Shown piece after piece: positions 25,876-36,202 of a DNA stretch of 64,000 nt; the stretch's first letter is position 1; every line of letters begins with the position of its first letter. The stretch spans positions 2,497,001 to 2,561,000 of the forward strand of contig NC_016745.1 in assembly GCF_000243075.1 (NCBI RefSeq), in the 5' to 3' direction. A program made the position numbers and the translations under genes. The notes under the pieces were generated by a model, which saw nothing but the letters and a program-made list of their open reading frames with translations, did not search any database and was not told where the DNA came from. Origin of the DNA: Oceanimonas sp. GK1. Lineage in GTDB: Bacteria; Pseudomonadota; Gammaproteobacteria; Enterobacterales; Aeromonadaceae.

Positions 25876-26526
25876 TCAGCGGCGAGTCAGCAAAAAGCAC
25901 CATTCATCAAAAAAAGTACACTCCCCCGCCGCCACCCGGCGGTTGCGCGCTCCTTCTTCAAGATGCGCCAGCAAAGCCACCTCGAAACAAGGTTCGAACA
26001 GGGTGCGCACTTCGGCCTCATTCACCGCAAAAGGCGGCGACGGCGCTTGCGCATCGTGATCAACCGTGACCAGCAACACACGGCCACCGGGGTTGTTCAG
26101 GCGGGCCAGCAAGGCGGCATAGGCGGGCCGCATGGTGGCGGGCAGAGCAATCAGGGCCGCCCGATCATAGGCGAGGTCAAACTGCCTCCCAAGGGCATCG
26201 GCATGAAAAAAGTCCCCTTCGTAGAGGCGGAAGGGCTCGTGCTGCCAGCACACAAAGAGGCCGCTGGGCTCGCGCTTCGGCGTAAGCTTTGCCTCGGCAA
26301 AAAAGTCTGCTATCGCCAGCGGCGACAGCTCAAACCCGGCCACGGCATGGCCCTGCTCCGCCAGCCAGTACATATCCCGGCTTTTGCCGCACAAAGGCAC
26401 CAGTACCTCGGTGTTTGGCGGCGCGCCGGTATGCTGCCAGCAGGCCCGCAGGTGGGGGTTAATCTCCCGCTGGTGAAAACCGATGCGGGCGCTCTGCCAG
26501 CGCTGATGCCAGAAATGTGGTTCCAT
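25876..26526 (-). CDS. tpm: Thiopurine S-methyltransferase-like SAM enzyme
   Basis: A class I SAM-dependent methyltransferase of the TPMT family, 216 residues as usual. The N-terminal WHQRWQSARIGFHQREINPHL and the SAM pocket VLVPLCGKSRDMYWLAEQGH (about 42-61), then GFELSPLAI, are diagnostic. RQFDLAYDRAALIALPATMR carries the catalytic region. Bacterial members methylate thiopurines, selenite or tellurite, and the natural substrate here is unknown. The gene is leftward; a terminator for the upstream DUF4250 gene separates them, so it has its own promoter. Confidence 0.9.
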   Translation of the reverse strand: MEPHFWHQRWQSARIGFHQREINPHLRACWQHTGAPPNTEVLVPLCGKSRDMYWLAEQGHAVAGFELSPLAIADFFAEAKLTPKREPSGLFVCWQHEPFRLYEGDFFHADALGRQFDLAYDRAALIALPATMRPAYAALLARLNNPGGRVLLVTVDHDAQAPSPPFAVNEAEVRTLFEPCFEVALLAHLEEGARNRRVAAGECTFFDEWCFLLTRR

Positions 26527-26542
26527 GATGCCTCCTCACATC

Positions 26543-26571
26543 AAAAAGCCGGACCATGACAGCCCGGCTTT
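26543..26571 (-). terminator. Terminator after the DUF4250 gene
   Basis: Read leftward, AAGCCGG pairs with CCGGCTT across an 11-base loop and is followed by a TTTTT run. Confidence 0.75.
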
Positions 26572-26582
26572 CCCTTTTCAAG

Positions 26583-26777
26583 TCATGCCGCCCTAAACTG
26601 ATTGCTCTGGCTGTCGTAGCGGTAGCCGATTTGCGCCATGCGCGCGCTCAGCCAGCCCCTGTCGAGCTCGTAGCGGGACAGCAAGGCGTCCAGGCTGTCG
26701 CATTCAATGCGCAACTTTTCATTGAGAATGCTCAGTACCATGTGGGTGTCCATGCGTTCCAGTTGTGCTCTGTCCAT
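26583..26777 (-). CDS. Small DUF4250 family protein
   Basis: A 64-residue soluble protein with the DUF4250 pattern: DTHMVLSILNEKLRIECDSLDALLSRYELDRGWLSARMAQIGYRYDSQSNQF. It looks like a small helical, possibly DNA-contacting domain, but its function is unknown. It is divergent from the sulA-like gene and shares with it a 139-bp intergenic region with two LexA boxes, so it may also be damage-inducible. The inferred control needs the position of its own promoter, which I could not fix. Confidence 0.75.
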   Translation of the reverse strand: MDRAQLERMDTHMVLSILNEKLRIECDSLDALLSRYELDRGWLSARMAQIGYRYDSQSNQFRAA

Positions 26778-26828
26778 GTTGCTCTCCTGCAGGTAACAGG
26801 CCGGTGATCTGCCGGCCCGATCAGAATA

Positions 26829-26844
26829 CTGTAAATTTAACCAG
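26829..26844. promoter_or_regulatory. LexA (SOS) box, distal
   Basis: CTGTAAATTTAACCAG fits CTG-N10-CAG. It lies 48 bp from the second box in the region between the DUF4250 and sulA-like genes. It matches the consensus less well than the proximal box. Confidence 0.6.
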
Positions 26845-26876
26845 TTAAATATTGACCAGCCCGCCTCAAGTGAATA

Positions 26877-26892
26877 CTGTATATATAAACAG
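26877..26892. promoter_or_regulatory. LexA (SOS) box, proximal
   Basis: CTGTATATATAAACAG, within TACTG...CAGTA, matches the E. coli LexA consensus at all but one or two positions. It lies 25 bp upstream of the sulA-like ATG, which places it over the promoter or start site. Confidence 0.9.
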
Positions 26893-26916
26893 TATCACCA
26901 CAGGCAGGGCCGACCC

Positions 26917-27309
26917 ATGATGAACCTTTCGCTAATCCGCAAGCAGGCACTGATCTCCCGGCAGGACTCCCTGCCCCACTGCGCCGCCTCCTTCGCCCAT
27001 AATGCGCCCCAGGCCGGACTGCTGGCCCGCCTGGCCGCCCTCAGCCACGGCAACACCGGCTGGATCCTGATCGCCAACGCCCCGGGCCGGCTGTGCCGCC
27101 GCACCCTGGCCGCCGCCGGCATTAATCCCGCCCGCATTGTGGATGCGCACCGCCTGAACCCGGGCCAGTTGCAGCGGGCCCTGTCGAGCCCGGCCATCGC
27201 CGCCGTGGTGTGCTGGCAACAGCAAGATGAAACCTTTTCGCCCCAGCGGCAAGCCGGCGGCCGTCTTTTTGTGATCGGGCCGGCAGTGCCAGCCAGCCCG
27301 CTGCACTGA
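26917..27309 (+). CDS. sulA: SOS-induced cell-division inhibitor, SulA-like
   Basis: A 130-residue protein with a RecA-like fold pattern typical of SulA: QAGLLARLAALSHGNTGWILIANAP at about 31-55, AAGINPARIVDAHRL (about 66-80) and SPAIAAVVCW, then an acidic and basic tail. SulA binds FtsZ and blocks septation during DNA damage. Sequence alone would make this a tentative call. A near-perfect LexA box 25 bp before the start codon and a second box further upstream make SOS control very likely. The alternative is a SulA-family protein of other function, for example ImuA-like; the short length argues against that. Confidence 0.78.
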   Translation: MMNLSLIRKQALISRQDSLPHCAASFAHNAPQAGLLARLAALSHGNTGWILIANAPGRLCRRTLAAAGINPARIVDAHRLNPGQLQRALSSPAIAAVVCWQQQDETFSPQRQAGGRLFVIGPAVPASPLH

Positions 27310-27322
27310 CTCTTCGGCCCAT

Positions 27323-27361
27323 AAAAAAACCGGCGCTGCTATTAAAGCAACGCCGGTTTTT
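27323..27361. terminator. Bidirectional terminator between sulA-like gene and hemH
   Basis: An AAAAACCGGCG / CGCCGGTTTTT stem with a CTGCTATTAAAGCAA loop (which itself can pair TGCT with AGCA) lies between convergent genes. Confidence 0.85.
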
Positions 27362-27383
27362 CAGGTTTTAACCCCTGTCAGGC

Positions 27384-28352
27384 TTACACCAGCTCGCGAC
27401 ACACCAGATCCACCAGCATGCGAATGTGGGCGGGGTTGTCGTTCAGGGCAGGAATATAATGGTATTGCTCTCCCCCGGCCTTGATGAAAATCTCCTGATT
27501 TTGCTCGGCAATCTCTTCCAGGGTTTCCAGGCAGTCGGCGGAAAAGGCCGGGCAGATCACGTCCAGCTTTTTAATGCCTTCACCGGGCAACTGCTCCATG
27601 GTTTTGTCGGTATAGGGCTTGAGCCACTCTTCCCGGCCAAACCGCGACTGAAAGGTGGTGCGCCACTGGTGCGGCTCCAGCCCCAGCTCAGCCGCCAGCA
27701 GCTCGGAGGTGCGGTGGCACTGCTGGCCGTAAGGGTCGCCCTCATTCTCATAGCGTTTGGGAATGCCGTGGTAAGACAATAACAACATGTCCCCCCGCCC
27801 ATGCTCCTGCCAGTGGGCCCGCACCGAGTCGGCCAGGGCGCCGATGTAGCCGCTGAAGTCGTGATAATCGTGCACAAAGCGCAGGGCCGGCACCAGCCGC
27901 TCCTGCTTCATCAGCTTGGCCCAGGCATCGAACACCGAGGCGGTGGTGCTGACCGAATACTGCGGATACAGCGGCAGCACTATCACCCTGTCCACGCCCT
28001 GATCTTTAAGCTGCTGCCAGGCCGAGCCGATGGACGGCTCGCCATAGCTCATGCCGAGCACCACCGGCACATCAATGCCTTCATCCTGCAACGCCTGTTG
28101 CAGCGCCGCCTGCTGGCGACGGCTTATCACCATCAAGGGCGAGCCTTCCGGCCACCAGATGGACTGATAGAGCTTGGCCACCCTGGGCGAGCGGAACGGC
28201 AGGATAATGCCATGGAGCAGCGGGCACCACAGCGAGCGGGGCACATCCACGACTCTGTGGTCGTGCAGAAACTGACTGAGAAAGGCCTTTACCGCCGCCG
28301 ACGTCGGCGCGGAAGGCGTCCCCAGGTTGACCAGCAAAACGCCTGTTTTCAC
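27384..28352 (-). CDS. hemH: Ferrochelatase (protoporphyrin/coproporphyrin)
   Basis: Last haem-biosynthesis step, inserting ferrous iron into protoporphyrin IX. The 322 residues contain the family motifs GVLLVNLGTPSAPTSAAVKAFL, the conserved catalytic histidine in LLLSYHGIPKRY (about residues 193-204), and FQSRFGREEWLKPYTD with LDVICPAFSADCLETLEEI, the class of residues that binds the metal and porphyrin. The length matches E. coli HemH (320). A terminator follows, shared with the sulA-like gene. Transcription comes from the 69-bp gap after adk, where a terminator for adk also lies. Confidence 0.95.
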   Translation of the reverse strand: MKTGVLLVNLGTPSAPTSAAVKAFLSQFLHDHRVVDVPRSLWCPLLHGIILPFRSPRVAKLYQSIWWPEGSPLMVISRRQQAALQQALQDEGIDVPVVLGMSYGEPSIGSAWQQLKDQGVDRVIVLPLYPQYSVSTTASVFDAWAKLMKQERLVPALRFVHDYHDFSGYIGALADSVRAHWQEHGRGDMLLLSYHGIPKRYENEGDPYGQQCHRTSELLAAELGLEPHQWRTTFQSRFGREEWLKPYTDKTMEQLPGEGIKKLDVICPAFSADCLETLEEIAEQNQEIFIKAGGEQYHYIPALNDNPAHIRMLVDLVCRELV

Positions 28353-28378
28353 TTTGTTACCTGTCCTTCACAAACAAC

Positions 28379-28407
28379 AAAAAGCCGGACCTGTTCGGGC
28401 CCGGCTT
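28379..28407 (-). terminator. Terminator after adk
   Basis: Read leftward, AAGCCGG pairs with CCGGCTT, followed by TTTTTGTTGTT, in the 69-bp gap between adk and hemH. Confidence 0.8.
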
Positions 28408-28420
28408 GAACCATGCCGGC

Positions 28421-29092
<672 letters not shown>

Positions 29093-29202
29093 TCACAATT
29101 GGGGGCTGATTGTGTCATGACACCGAGATGGGGACAAGTAACAGCACGGCCAGTTAGACCTATTGATGATATAAGCAGCGAAAAAAAGAAGGGGGCACAA
29201 AC

Positions 29203-29275
29203 AAAAACTCCCCCGGTAAAGGGGGAGTTGATTTCATCCCTTCCCCTTGTCAGGGAAGGGTCAGGGTGGGGCTGT
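29203..29275. repeat. Bipartite C/G-rich double-hairpin repeat, copy C (htpG terminator)
   Basis: Module 1, AACTCCCCC / GGGGGAGTT (29206-29228), and module 2, CCCTTCCCC / GGGAAGGG followed by TCAGGGTGGGG. Read leftward, module 1 is followed by TTTTTGTTTG, a good intrinsic terminator for htpG. It is the same family as copies at 797 and 9626. Confidence 0.75.
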
Positions 29276-29278
29276 GAA

Positions 29279-31195
29279 TTAGCCCAGCAGCAGGCGGTTA
29301 ACCCGGGCCACGAAGGCGGCGGGGTCTTTCAGGCCGCCCTGCTCGGCGAGCTGGGCCTGCTCCAGCAGCAGCTGGGACCACTCGTTGAACTGCTCACCCT
29401 CGCCCAAGCTTTCGAGCTTTTTCACCAGACTGTGGTCGGGGTTGAGCTCCAGAATATACTTTTGCTCCGGCACCGGCTGGCCGGCGGCGCGCATCAGCTT
29501 GATCATCTGGGTGCTCATGTCGTGCTCACCGGCCACCACGCAGGAGGGCGTGCTGGTCAGGCGGTGAGTCAGGCGCACTTCCTTCACCTCGTCGCCCAGG
29601 GCGATTTTCACCCGCTCCAGCAGCGGTGCCAGGGCTTCCTTGGCTTCTTCCTGGGCCTTTTTGGTCTCTTCGTCGTCAAGCTCGCCCAGGTCCAGCTCAC
29701 CCTTGGTGACCGACACAAACTGCTTGTCTTTATAGTCGCTGAGGTGGTTCATCAGCCACTCGTCCACCCGCTCCCACATCAGCAGCACTTCAATGCCCTT
29801 CTTCTTGAAGATTTCCAGGTGCGGGCTGTGGCTGGCGGCGGCGTAGCTGTCGGCGGTGATGTAGTAGATCTTGTCCTGGCCGTCCTTCATCCGCGCGATG
29901 TAGTCATCCAGCGACACGGTCTGGGCGTCAGAGTCGGCGTGGGTGCTGGCAAAGCGCAGCAGGCCGGCAATCTGCTCCCGGTTGGCGTAGTCTTCCGCCG
30001 GGCCTTCCTTCAGCACGTTGCCGAACTCTTTCCAGAAGCCCTGGTATTTGTCGGCTTCGTTCTTCGCCATCTGCTCCAGCATGGACAGCACCCGCTTGGT
30101 GCAGGCCTTGCGCAGCTGGGCGGTAACCTTGTTGTCCTGCAGGATCTCCCGGGACACGTTGAGGGGCAGATCGTTGGAGTCGAGCACGCCCTTCACAAAG
30201 CGCAGGTAGGTGGGCATGAACTGCTCGGCGTCGTCCATGATGAACACCCGCTGCACATACAGCTTGAGGCCGTGCTTCTGCTCCCGGTTCCACATGTCCC
30301 AGGGCGCCTTGGCGGGCACATAGAGCAGGCTGGTGTATTCCTGGTTGCCTTCCACCTTGTTGTGGCTCCAGGCCAGGGCGTCCTGCCAGTCGTGGGAGAT
30401 GTGCTTGTAGAACTCCTGATATTCCTCGTCGCTCACCTCGCCCTTGGCGCGGGTCCACAGGGCGGTGGCCTTGTTGACCTGCTCCCACTCGCCCTCGGTG
30501 GCCGGTGACGTGACATTGCCGTCTTCGTCGGTCTGCTCCGGCTCGCCGTCCTTCCACATTTCCACGGCAATGCTGATGTGATCGGAATATTTGCCCACGA
30601 TGCTGCGCAGGCGCCAGTCGTCGAGAAATTCCAGCTCACTGTCGCGCAGGTGCAGGATCACGTCGGTACCACGACCGGTTTTCTCGATGTCGGCCACGGT
30701 AAAGCTGCCGTCACCGTCCGATTCCCAGCGCACGCCGCGATCACTGCTTTCACCGGCGGCCCGGCTCAGCACGGTGACCTTGTCGGCCACGATAAAGGCG
30801 GAGTAAAAGCCCACCCCGAACTGACCGATGAGCTGGGAGTCCTTGGCCTGATCGCCGGACAACTGGCTGAAAAAGGCCTTGGTGCCCGACTTGGCAATGG
30901 TGCCCAGGTGCTCAATCACCTCGTCCCGGGTCATGCCGATGCCGTTGTCGGAAATGGTCAGGGTCTTGTTGTCCTTGTCGATAACCAGGCGCACCCGCAG
31001 GTTGCCGTCATTCTCGAACAGATCACTGTTGGACAGGGCCTTGAAGCGCAGCTTGTCGGCAGCATCGGCGGCGTTCGACACCAATTCGCGCAGAAAAACC
31101 TCTTTGTTGGAGTAGAGGCTGTGCGCCATCAGGCTGAGCAGCTGTTTGACTTCGGTTTGAAAACCATGAGTTTCGGTATGCACGGCTTCGGTCAT
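29279..31195 (-). CDS. htpG: Molecular chaperone HtpG (Hsp90)
   Basis: Bacterial Hsp90: ATP-driven dimeric chaperone. The 638 residues include the GHKL ATPase sites [17 protein letters not shown] (about 36-52), [16 protein letters not shown] and [11 protein letters not shown] (about 120-131). The middle domain is marked by [17 protein letters not shown] and [13 protein letters not shown], and the C-terminal dimerisation domain by [11 protein letters not shown]. The product is slightly longer than E. coli HtpG (624). Upstream is the GTGAGG array and the second IS3 copy; downstream is the copy C repeat. Confidence 0.97.
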   Translation of the reverse strand: MTEAVHTETHGFQTEVKQLLSLMAHSLYSNKEVFLRELVSNAADAADKLRFKALSNSDLFENDGNLRVRLVIDKDNKTLTISDNGIGMTRDEVIEHLGTIAKSGTKAFFSQLSGDQAKDSQLIGQFGVGFYSAFIVADKVTVLSRAAGESSDRGVRWESDGDGSFTVADIEKTGRGTDVILHLRDSELEFLDDWRLRSIVGKYSDHISIAVEMWKDGEPEQTDEDGNVTSPATEGEWEQVNKATALWTRAKGEVSDEEYQEFYKHISHDWQDALAWSHNKVEGNQEYTSLLYVPAKAPWDMWNREQKHGLKLYVQRVFIMDDAEQFMPTYLRFVKGVLDSNDLPLNVSREILQDNKVTAQLRKACTKRVLSMLEQMAKNEADKYQGFWKEFGNVLKEGPAEDYANREQIAGLLRFASTHADSDAQTVSLDDYIARMKDGQDKIYYITADSYAAASHSPHLEIFKKKGIEVLLMWERVDEWLMNHLSDYKDKQFVSVTKGELDLGELDDEETKKAQEEAKEALAPLLERVKIALGDEVKEVRLTHRLTSTPSCVVAGEHDMSTQMIKLMRAAGQPVPEQKYILELNPDHSLVKKLESLGEGEQFNEWSQLLLEQAQLAEQGGLKDPAAFVARVNRLLLG

Positions 31196-31275
31196 CTTGA
31201 TGTTCCTTGCTTGGTTTAACCTACAGCGAGAAAGATGGGGGTGGATGCTGGAGTTTCAAGAGACGAGGGGAAAAA

Positions 31276-31325
31276 AGCGTGAGGAGTGAGGGGTGAGGAA
31301 CGTTATACGTAAAACGTGAGACGCC
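31276..31325. repeat. GTGAGG heptamer-type repeat upstream of htpG
   Basis: GCGTGAGGAGTGAGG followed by GGTGAGGAACG and ACGTGAGACG. The IS3 copy 2 insertion 8 bp further on split this sequence from a CCTCACCCC arm at 32594-32602, so the original locus was probably a hairpin made of these units. Confidence 0.6.
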
Positions 31326-31381
31326 TCCCTCCTTGGACTGGCCCGAAAAAAGTAGACACCTTCATTTAATGAGAAGGTGTT

Positions 31382-31699
31382 ATGAAGTACAAACCCCACC
31401 GTCACTTTAGCGATGCATTCAAACGTGAGGCCGTCGAGGCCTCGCTATCCACCACAGAGACACAAGCTCAGCTTGCTGGCAGACTCGGGATCCATCCTAA
31501 CCAATTGAGTCGCTGGCGCAGAGAGTGGATCATGACCAAGAAATCATCTGACAAAGCAGTTGAAAACATCGGACCAGAAAAAAGTTTGCAGGATCTGGAG
31601 CGTGAAAATGCTCGACTGAAGAAGCTGCTTGAACGAAAAGAGCTGGAGAACGAAATCCTAAAAAAGGCGCAAGAGTACTTCGCCAAGCACAGCAAGTAA
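31382..31699 (+). CDS. IS3-family transposase OrfA, copy 2
   Basis: A 105-residue helix-turn-helix subunit, identical to the OrfA of copy 1. Its 3' part includes the slippery heptamer A AAA AAG at 31660-31666, after which the -1 frame reads into orfB (GGC at 31666 is in frame with the orfB ATG at 31750). OrfA alone should be functional and could repress or compete at IS ends, but no complete OrfB can be made from this copy without a compensating shift. Confidence 0.92.
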   Translation: MKYKPHRHFSDAFKREAVEASLSTTETQAQLAGRLGIHPNQLSRWRREWIMTKKSSDKAVENIGPEKSLQDLERENARLKKLLERKELENEILKKAQEYFAKHSK

Positions 31700-31749
31700 G
31701 GTTTGCCTTTATCGAGGCTCACCGAAGTCAACGCTGGCGGGTCTCGATA

Positions 31750-32560
31750 ATGTGTGAAGTACTCAATGTGTCACGAGCGGGATATTATCGTTGGCGAGCA
31801 CGTCAGCATGCTCCGGGAGAACGTGTCATCAAGCGACAAACTCTGAAAACCTTCCTGCTCGAGCGAGCCAGGCAACAGAAAGAATGTGCCGGGTTATCGC
31901 AAGCTGTGGCTGGAAGCACGGGATGCCGGGTTCTGCTGCGGCAAGAACCAGGTTCAGCGCTTGCTGAGAGACGCTGGTTACCATTCATGCACGGCTCTTA
32001 AAACAGGGTATCAAAAGCCGACATCATTCTTGCCTGTGCTACCGAACTTGCTGAATCGCCGCTTCTCGGTTGGTGCGGCAAATCGAGTCTGGGTATCAGA
32101 TATTACTCAAATCCGGTGCCACGAAGGCTGGCTCTACATCGCAGTAGTCCTGGACCTGGGTACACGTCGCGTGGTGAGCCGAGCCATGGGTGCCATCAAT
32201 AGCGCCCAGCTGGTGCTGGAGGCCCTTGAGCAGGCATGGCAACATCAGCGGCCAGATGGGACACAGTTGTTGTTCCACTCTGACCAGGGGAGTCAGTATC
32301 GCAGCGAAGAGGTGATGAGATGGCTCACTACACGGGGAATCACCATCAGCATGTCTCGGCGAGGTAACTGCTGGGATAACGCCTGTTCGGAAAGCTTCTT
32401 CGCGCTGCTCAAGAAGGAATGGACACATCCATTAGGAATGCTCGGAAGAGACGAAATGGCAGATGAAGTCCGGTATTATACGGACGAGTATTACCCGAAA
32501 GTGCGGCGCCACATGGCGCTGGGAGGAATAACTCCCAATGCCTACGCAGCTGCCGCTTAA
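31750..32560 (+). pseudogene. IS3-family transposase OrfB, copy 2, frameshifted
   Basis: This is the DDE transposase of copy 1 with one extra A at 31879-31881. Reading from the ATG at 31750 runs into the wrong frame after RARQQKE and stops at 32001. The downstream fragment (31886-32560, beginning PGYRKLWLEAR) retains the DDE core (VSDITQI, SDQGSQY, SFFALLKKE). The fusion of orfA with orfB is also broken. The copy could be mobilised in trans by the intact copy 1. Confidence 0.9.
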
Positions 32561-32610
32561 CTTAAGTGTCTACTTTATCGGGGCCACTCCATCCTCACCC
32601 CTTACTGGCG

Positions 32611-34719
32611 TCAGTAATAGCTGCGCCCTTCTTTTGCCATTTGCCGCAGCGGCCCGCAGGGGGCAAAACGCTGGCCGTATTTGCGGGCGTACTCTTCCAG
32701 GTTGGCCACCACCCGGTCGATGCCCTGCTGGTGCATATAATGAAAGGGCCCACCGGTAAAGGGCGGAAAGCCAATGCCGAACACGGCACCCACGTCGCCA
32801 TCCCGAGTGGATGCCACCACCCCCTCATCCAGCGCCAGCGCCGCTTCGTTAAGCATGGCAAGCACGCAGCGCTCGGCCAGGTCCTGGGCTGGCAACCGAG
32901 CCTGGGGTGTGATGCCCAGTAATCGATACATCTCGGGATCGGCGGGCTTGCCTTTTTTGTTAAAGGCGTAGAAGCCCCGGCCGTTTTTCTTGCCCAGGCG
33001 CTGGTCGTCCAGCAGCTTGCTGAAGGCAGCCGGCGCCTTGAACCGCTCCCCCAACTCGTTTTCAAGTACCGGCGCGATGTGGGCGGCCACGTCGATGCCC
33101 ACTTCGTCCAGCAGAGTAATGGGCCCCACCGGAAAACCGTAGTCCACCAGCGCCCGGTCAATGGCCTCGATGGGTTCGCCTTCCAGCAGCAGCCGGGCCG
33201 CTTCATTAAGGTAAGGCGCAAGAATGCGGTTCACGTAAAAACCGGCACTGTCTTTGACCACTATGGGGGTTTTGCCCTGAGCACGGGCCAGCTTCAGCGC
33301 CGTGGCCACGGTTTCCGGACTGGTGCCGGCGTGGGGAATGACTTCCGCCAGGGGCATTTTTTCCACCGGACTGAAATAGTGCAGCCCCACCACCCGCTCG
33401 GGGTGCTCGGCGCCTTTCGCAATCTGGTGAATGGGCAGCGACGAAGTGTTGCTGGCAAACACCGTGTGCTCGGGGCAATGGCGCTGCACCTCTCTCACCA
33501 TGCGGCGTTTCACCTCAAGATCCTCAAACACCGCTTCCACCACCAGATCGGCCCGCTCAAAACCGCGATAGTCCAGGGTACCGGTGAGCCGGGCCAGTTG
33601 CTGGTTCATTCCGGGCTGGCTCAACTGCTTTTTCGTGACCTTGTTACTGAGCAGGCGGTGCGCCATGGCCATGGCCTGGTTAATGCCTTTGTGGCCAATG
33701 TCCTTGATACGCACCGGCAAGCCGGCCCTGGTGGCGGTCACAAAGGCAATGCCACCGCCCATCAGGCCGCCACCCAGCACCCCCACCCGGTTTACCGGGC
33801 CAGGCTCGGCGCCGTCATAACGGGTTTCCTTTTTCATCTCGGTGGTGGCAAAAAACAGGTGGCGCAGGGCCGCCGACTCCGGCGTCATCACCAGCTTGCC
33901 AAAGGCGGCGGCTTCGGCCTTCAATCCCTCGGCCATGCCGCGCTGGTAACCGGTACGCACCACCTCCAGCAGTGCTTCCGGCGCCGGATAGTTGCCCCGG
34001 GTCTTGTGACGCAGGGTGCCGAGCGCCCGGTCGAACACCAGTTTGCGCCCCAGGGGATTGCCTTGCAGCAGCCGGGTTTTAACATCGGGTTTGCGGGTAC
34101 GGCCCGGTTTGCCCTGTTTCGCCATGGCCACGGCGGTATCGAGCAAAATGCTGTGCGGCACCATGTCGTTGACCAAGCCGGCTTTGAGCGCCTGTTTGGG
34201 CCTTAACTGCTTGCCGGTGAGCATCATGTCCAGCGCCCGCACCAGCCCCACTTGCCGGGGCAATCGCTGAGTGCCGCCGGAGCCGGGAATCAGCCCCAGC
34301 TGTACCTCGGGCAGGCCCAGGCGGGTAATGTCGTCCTCGCTGCACACCCGGCCATGGCAGGCCAGCGCCAGCTCCAGGCCGCCGCCCAGGCAGGGGCCAT
34401 GAATGGCGGCAATCAGCGGCAGCTCAAGCGCTTCAAGCTCGTTGAACAGGGCCTGCCCGGCCCGGGCCAGGGCCTCGGCCTGCTCCGCCGTGGTGCAGTC
34501 ATTCAGCATGTGCACGTCGGCGCCGGCAATAAAGGAGTCGGGTTTGCCGGAGCGCAGCACCAGCCCGGTAATGGCGGCATTCTGCCGAATCTCGGCCAGC
34601 AGGGCGCGAAGCTCGCCGGCAAAACTGGCGCGCAGGGTATTCATGCGCTCGCCGGGCACGTCCATGGTGATGATGCCAATGCCGTCGTCAATGCGCAGGG
34701 TAAAGGTATGTTCGCTCAT
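32611..34719 (-). CDS. fadJ: Fatty-acid oxidation complex alpha subunit FadJ
   Basis: Bifunctional enoyl-CoA hydratase and 3-hydroxyacyl-CoA dehydrogenase of anaerobic-type beta-oxidation. The N-terminal crotonase half has [19 protein letters not shown] and [19 protein letters not shown]. The dehydrogenase half has the NAD site [18 protein letters not shown] (about 308-325) and [16 protein letters not shown]. The size (702 residues) matches FadJ (714) rather than FadB (729), and the partner is FadI. The ATG at 34719 overlaps the fadI stop codon, giving translational coupling. IS3 copy 2 stands 20 bp downstream of its stop. Confidence 0.95.
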   Translation of the reverse strand: MSEHTFTLRIDDGIGIITMDVPGERMNTLRASFAGELRALLAEIRQNAAITGLVLRSGKPDSFIAGADVHMLNDCTTAEQAEALARAGQALFNELEALELPLIAAIHGPCLGGGLELALACHGRVCSEDDITRLGLPEVQLGLIPGSGGTQRLPRQVGLVRALDMMLTGKQLRPKQALKAGLVNDMVPHSILLDTAVAMAKQGKPGRTRKPDVKTRLLQGNPLGRKLVFDRALGTLRHKTRGNYPAPEALLEVVRTGYQRGMAEGLKAEAAAFGKLVMTPESAALRHLFFATTEMKKETRYDGAEPGPVNRVGVLGGGLMGGGIAFVTATRAGLPVRIKDIGHKGINQAMAMAHRLLSNKVTKKQLSQPGMNQQLARLTGTLDYRGFERADLVVEAVFEDLEVKRRMVREVQRHCPEHTVFASNTSSLPIHQIAKGAEHPERVVGLHYFSPVEKMPLAEVIPHAGTSPETVATALKLARAQGKTPIVVKDSAGFYVNRILAPYLNEAARLLLEGEPIEAIDRALVDYGFPVGPITLLDEVGIDVAAHIAPVLENELGERFKAPAAFSKLLDDQRLGKKNGRGFYAFNKKGKPADPEMYRLLGITPQARLPAQDLAERCVLAMLNEAALALDEGVVASTRDGDVGAVFGIGFPPFTGGPFHYMHQQGIDRVVANLEEYARKYGQRFAPCGPLRQMAKEGRSYY

Positions 34720-36029
34720 TGGGCTGCCTCCAGTACCATGGCCACGCCCAGGCCGCCGGCGGCGCAGGCGGTGGTGAGCGCCAGGCCACCGCCCCGGCGG
34801 TTCAGCTCGTTCAGGGTTTGGGTGATCATGCGTGCACCGGTGGCGGCAAAGGGATGGCCATAGGCCAGCGAGCCCCCCAGCACGTTGAATTTGCTCATGT
34901 CCACACTGCCGATGGGCGCGCTCTGCCCCAGCTCCTGCTCGGCAAAGCTCCGGCTGTCAAAACAGTGCAGGTTGGCCAGGGTTTGGGCGGCAAAGGCCTC
35001 GTGCATGTCGATAAGATCCATGTCGGCCAGGGAACAACCGGCCCGGGCCAGTGCCCTCGGCGTGGCGTAACTCGGCCCCAACAGCATGTTGTGGCGCACC
35101 TCAATGGCGGCATAGGCATGGCTGCGCAAATAGCCCAGCGGTGTTACCCCCAGCGCCCTGGCCCGGCTTTCGGTCATCATCAGAATGGCGGCGGCACCGT
35201 CGGTCAGTGCCGTGCTGTTACCGGCAGTCACGCTGCCATGATGCCTGTCAAACACCGGTTTCAGGCGGGCATAGTCACTCGGGCTCGCCTCGGCGCGCAG
35301 GGTGTTGTCCCGCTCAACGGGAGCACGAAAGGGCGGCACATAGGCGGTCATGACCTCGTCATGCAGCCGGCCCTGCTCCCAGGCCTGGGCCGCCAGCTGA
35401 TGGGAGCGGTGGGCGAATTCGTCCTGCTCCCGGCGGGAAATGCCGTAACTTTTGGCCATTTGCTCGGCGGTCTGGCCCATGGTGAGCCCGGTGGAGTATT
35501 CCGCAATGGCCGGCGGCACCGGCGCCAGGTCTTTCAGGCGCAGCCGGCGTACGATGGCCAGCTTTTGTTTCCAGCTTTTGGCCTTGCTGAGCGCCAGCAG
35601 CGCATCGGCGAGCCGGCGGGACACCCCGATGGGCAGCACCGAGGAGGAGTCGGCCCCGCCGGCAATGCCTACCTCCACCCGACCCGCCTGCATCGACTCG
35701 GCCAGGCTGGAGACCGCCTGAAAACTGGTGGCACAGGCCCGAGTCACACTGTAGGCGTCGGTGCTCACCGGCAGTTCGGTGCCCAGCACAATTTCCCGGG
35801 CAATATTGGGGGCACTGGGCATCTGGATCACCTGGCCAAACACCAGTTGCTCAATGTCGCTGGCCGCCAGCGGTGCGCGGGCCAGCAGCTCGGCCACCAC
35901 CATGCGGCCCAGATCCAGCGCGGCTATGCCGTTGAACAGGGTGGCTTGGCGGGCAAAGGGCGTGCGCAGCCCGGTCACGATGGCAATGCGATCCCCGTGG
36001 CGGGTAGTAAGGAGGGAAGTCGACGACAT
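34716..36029 (-). CDS. fadI: 3-ketoacyl-CoA thiolase FadI
   Basis: Beta subunit of the FadIJ complex; it cleaves 3-ketoacyl-CoA to acetyl-CoA. The 437 residues show the nucleophile cysteine in [13 protein letters not shown] (about 95), the histidine in [17 protein letters not shown] and the second cysteine in [14 protein letters not shown] near the C-terminus. The size matches E. coli FadI (436), longer than FadA. The ATG at 36029 ([20 protein letters not shown]) fits the family. It is the first gene of the fadIJ operon. Confidence 0.95.
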   Translation of the reverse strand: MSSTSLLTTRHGDRIAIVTGLRTPFARQATLFNGIAALDLGRMVVAELLARAPLAASDIEQLVFGQVIQMPSAPNIAREIVLGTELPVSTDAYSVTRACATSFQAVSSLAESMQAGRVEVGIAGGADSSSVLPIGVSRRLADALLALSKAKSWKQKLAIVRRLRLKDLAPVPPAIAEYSTGLTMGQTAEQMAKSYGISRREQDEFAHRSHQLAAQAWEQGRLHDEVMTAYVPPFRAPVERDNTLRAEASPSDYARLKPVFDRHHGSVTAGNSTALTDGAAAILMMTESRARALGVTPLGYLRSHAYAAIEVRHNMLLGPSYATPRALARAGCSLADMDLIDMHEAFAAQTLANLHCFDSRSFAEQELGQSAPIGSVDMSKFNVLGGSLAYGHPFAATGARMITQTLNELNRRGGGLALTTACAAGGLGVAMVLEAAQ

Positions 36030-36202
36030 GGGCGCTCCTTGTCCGTGGTAGCTGGAGGTTCGACCTCACAGCATAGTAGCAACGGCGATGGCGGTTTCAA
36101 ACAGGCACGTTGCGCGTTACCGATCGCCGCCGTACACAAGTTGGTCGCACCGGGGAGCAACAGTGGTTAGACTGAACTACAGGCACCCACATGGGGTAAG
36201 TG

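Larger units (their letters stand above)
31334..32591 (+). mobile_element. IS3-family insertion sequence, copy 2 (frameshifted orfB)
   Basis: A 1258-bp element with the same terminal repeats as copy 1 and a perfect 4-bp target duplication TCCT (31330-31333 and 32592-32595). It differs from copy 1 by one extra A (in AAA at 31879-31881), which breaks orfB, and by at least one substitution (KTGYQ for KAGYQ). It is in the opposite orientation to copy 1, 15 kb away. Confidence 0.93.
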
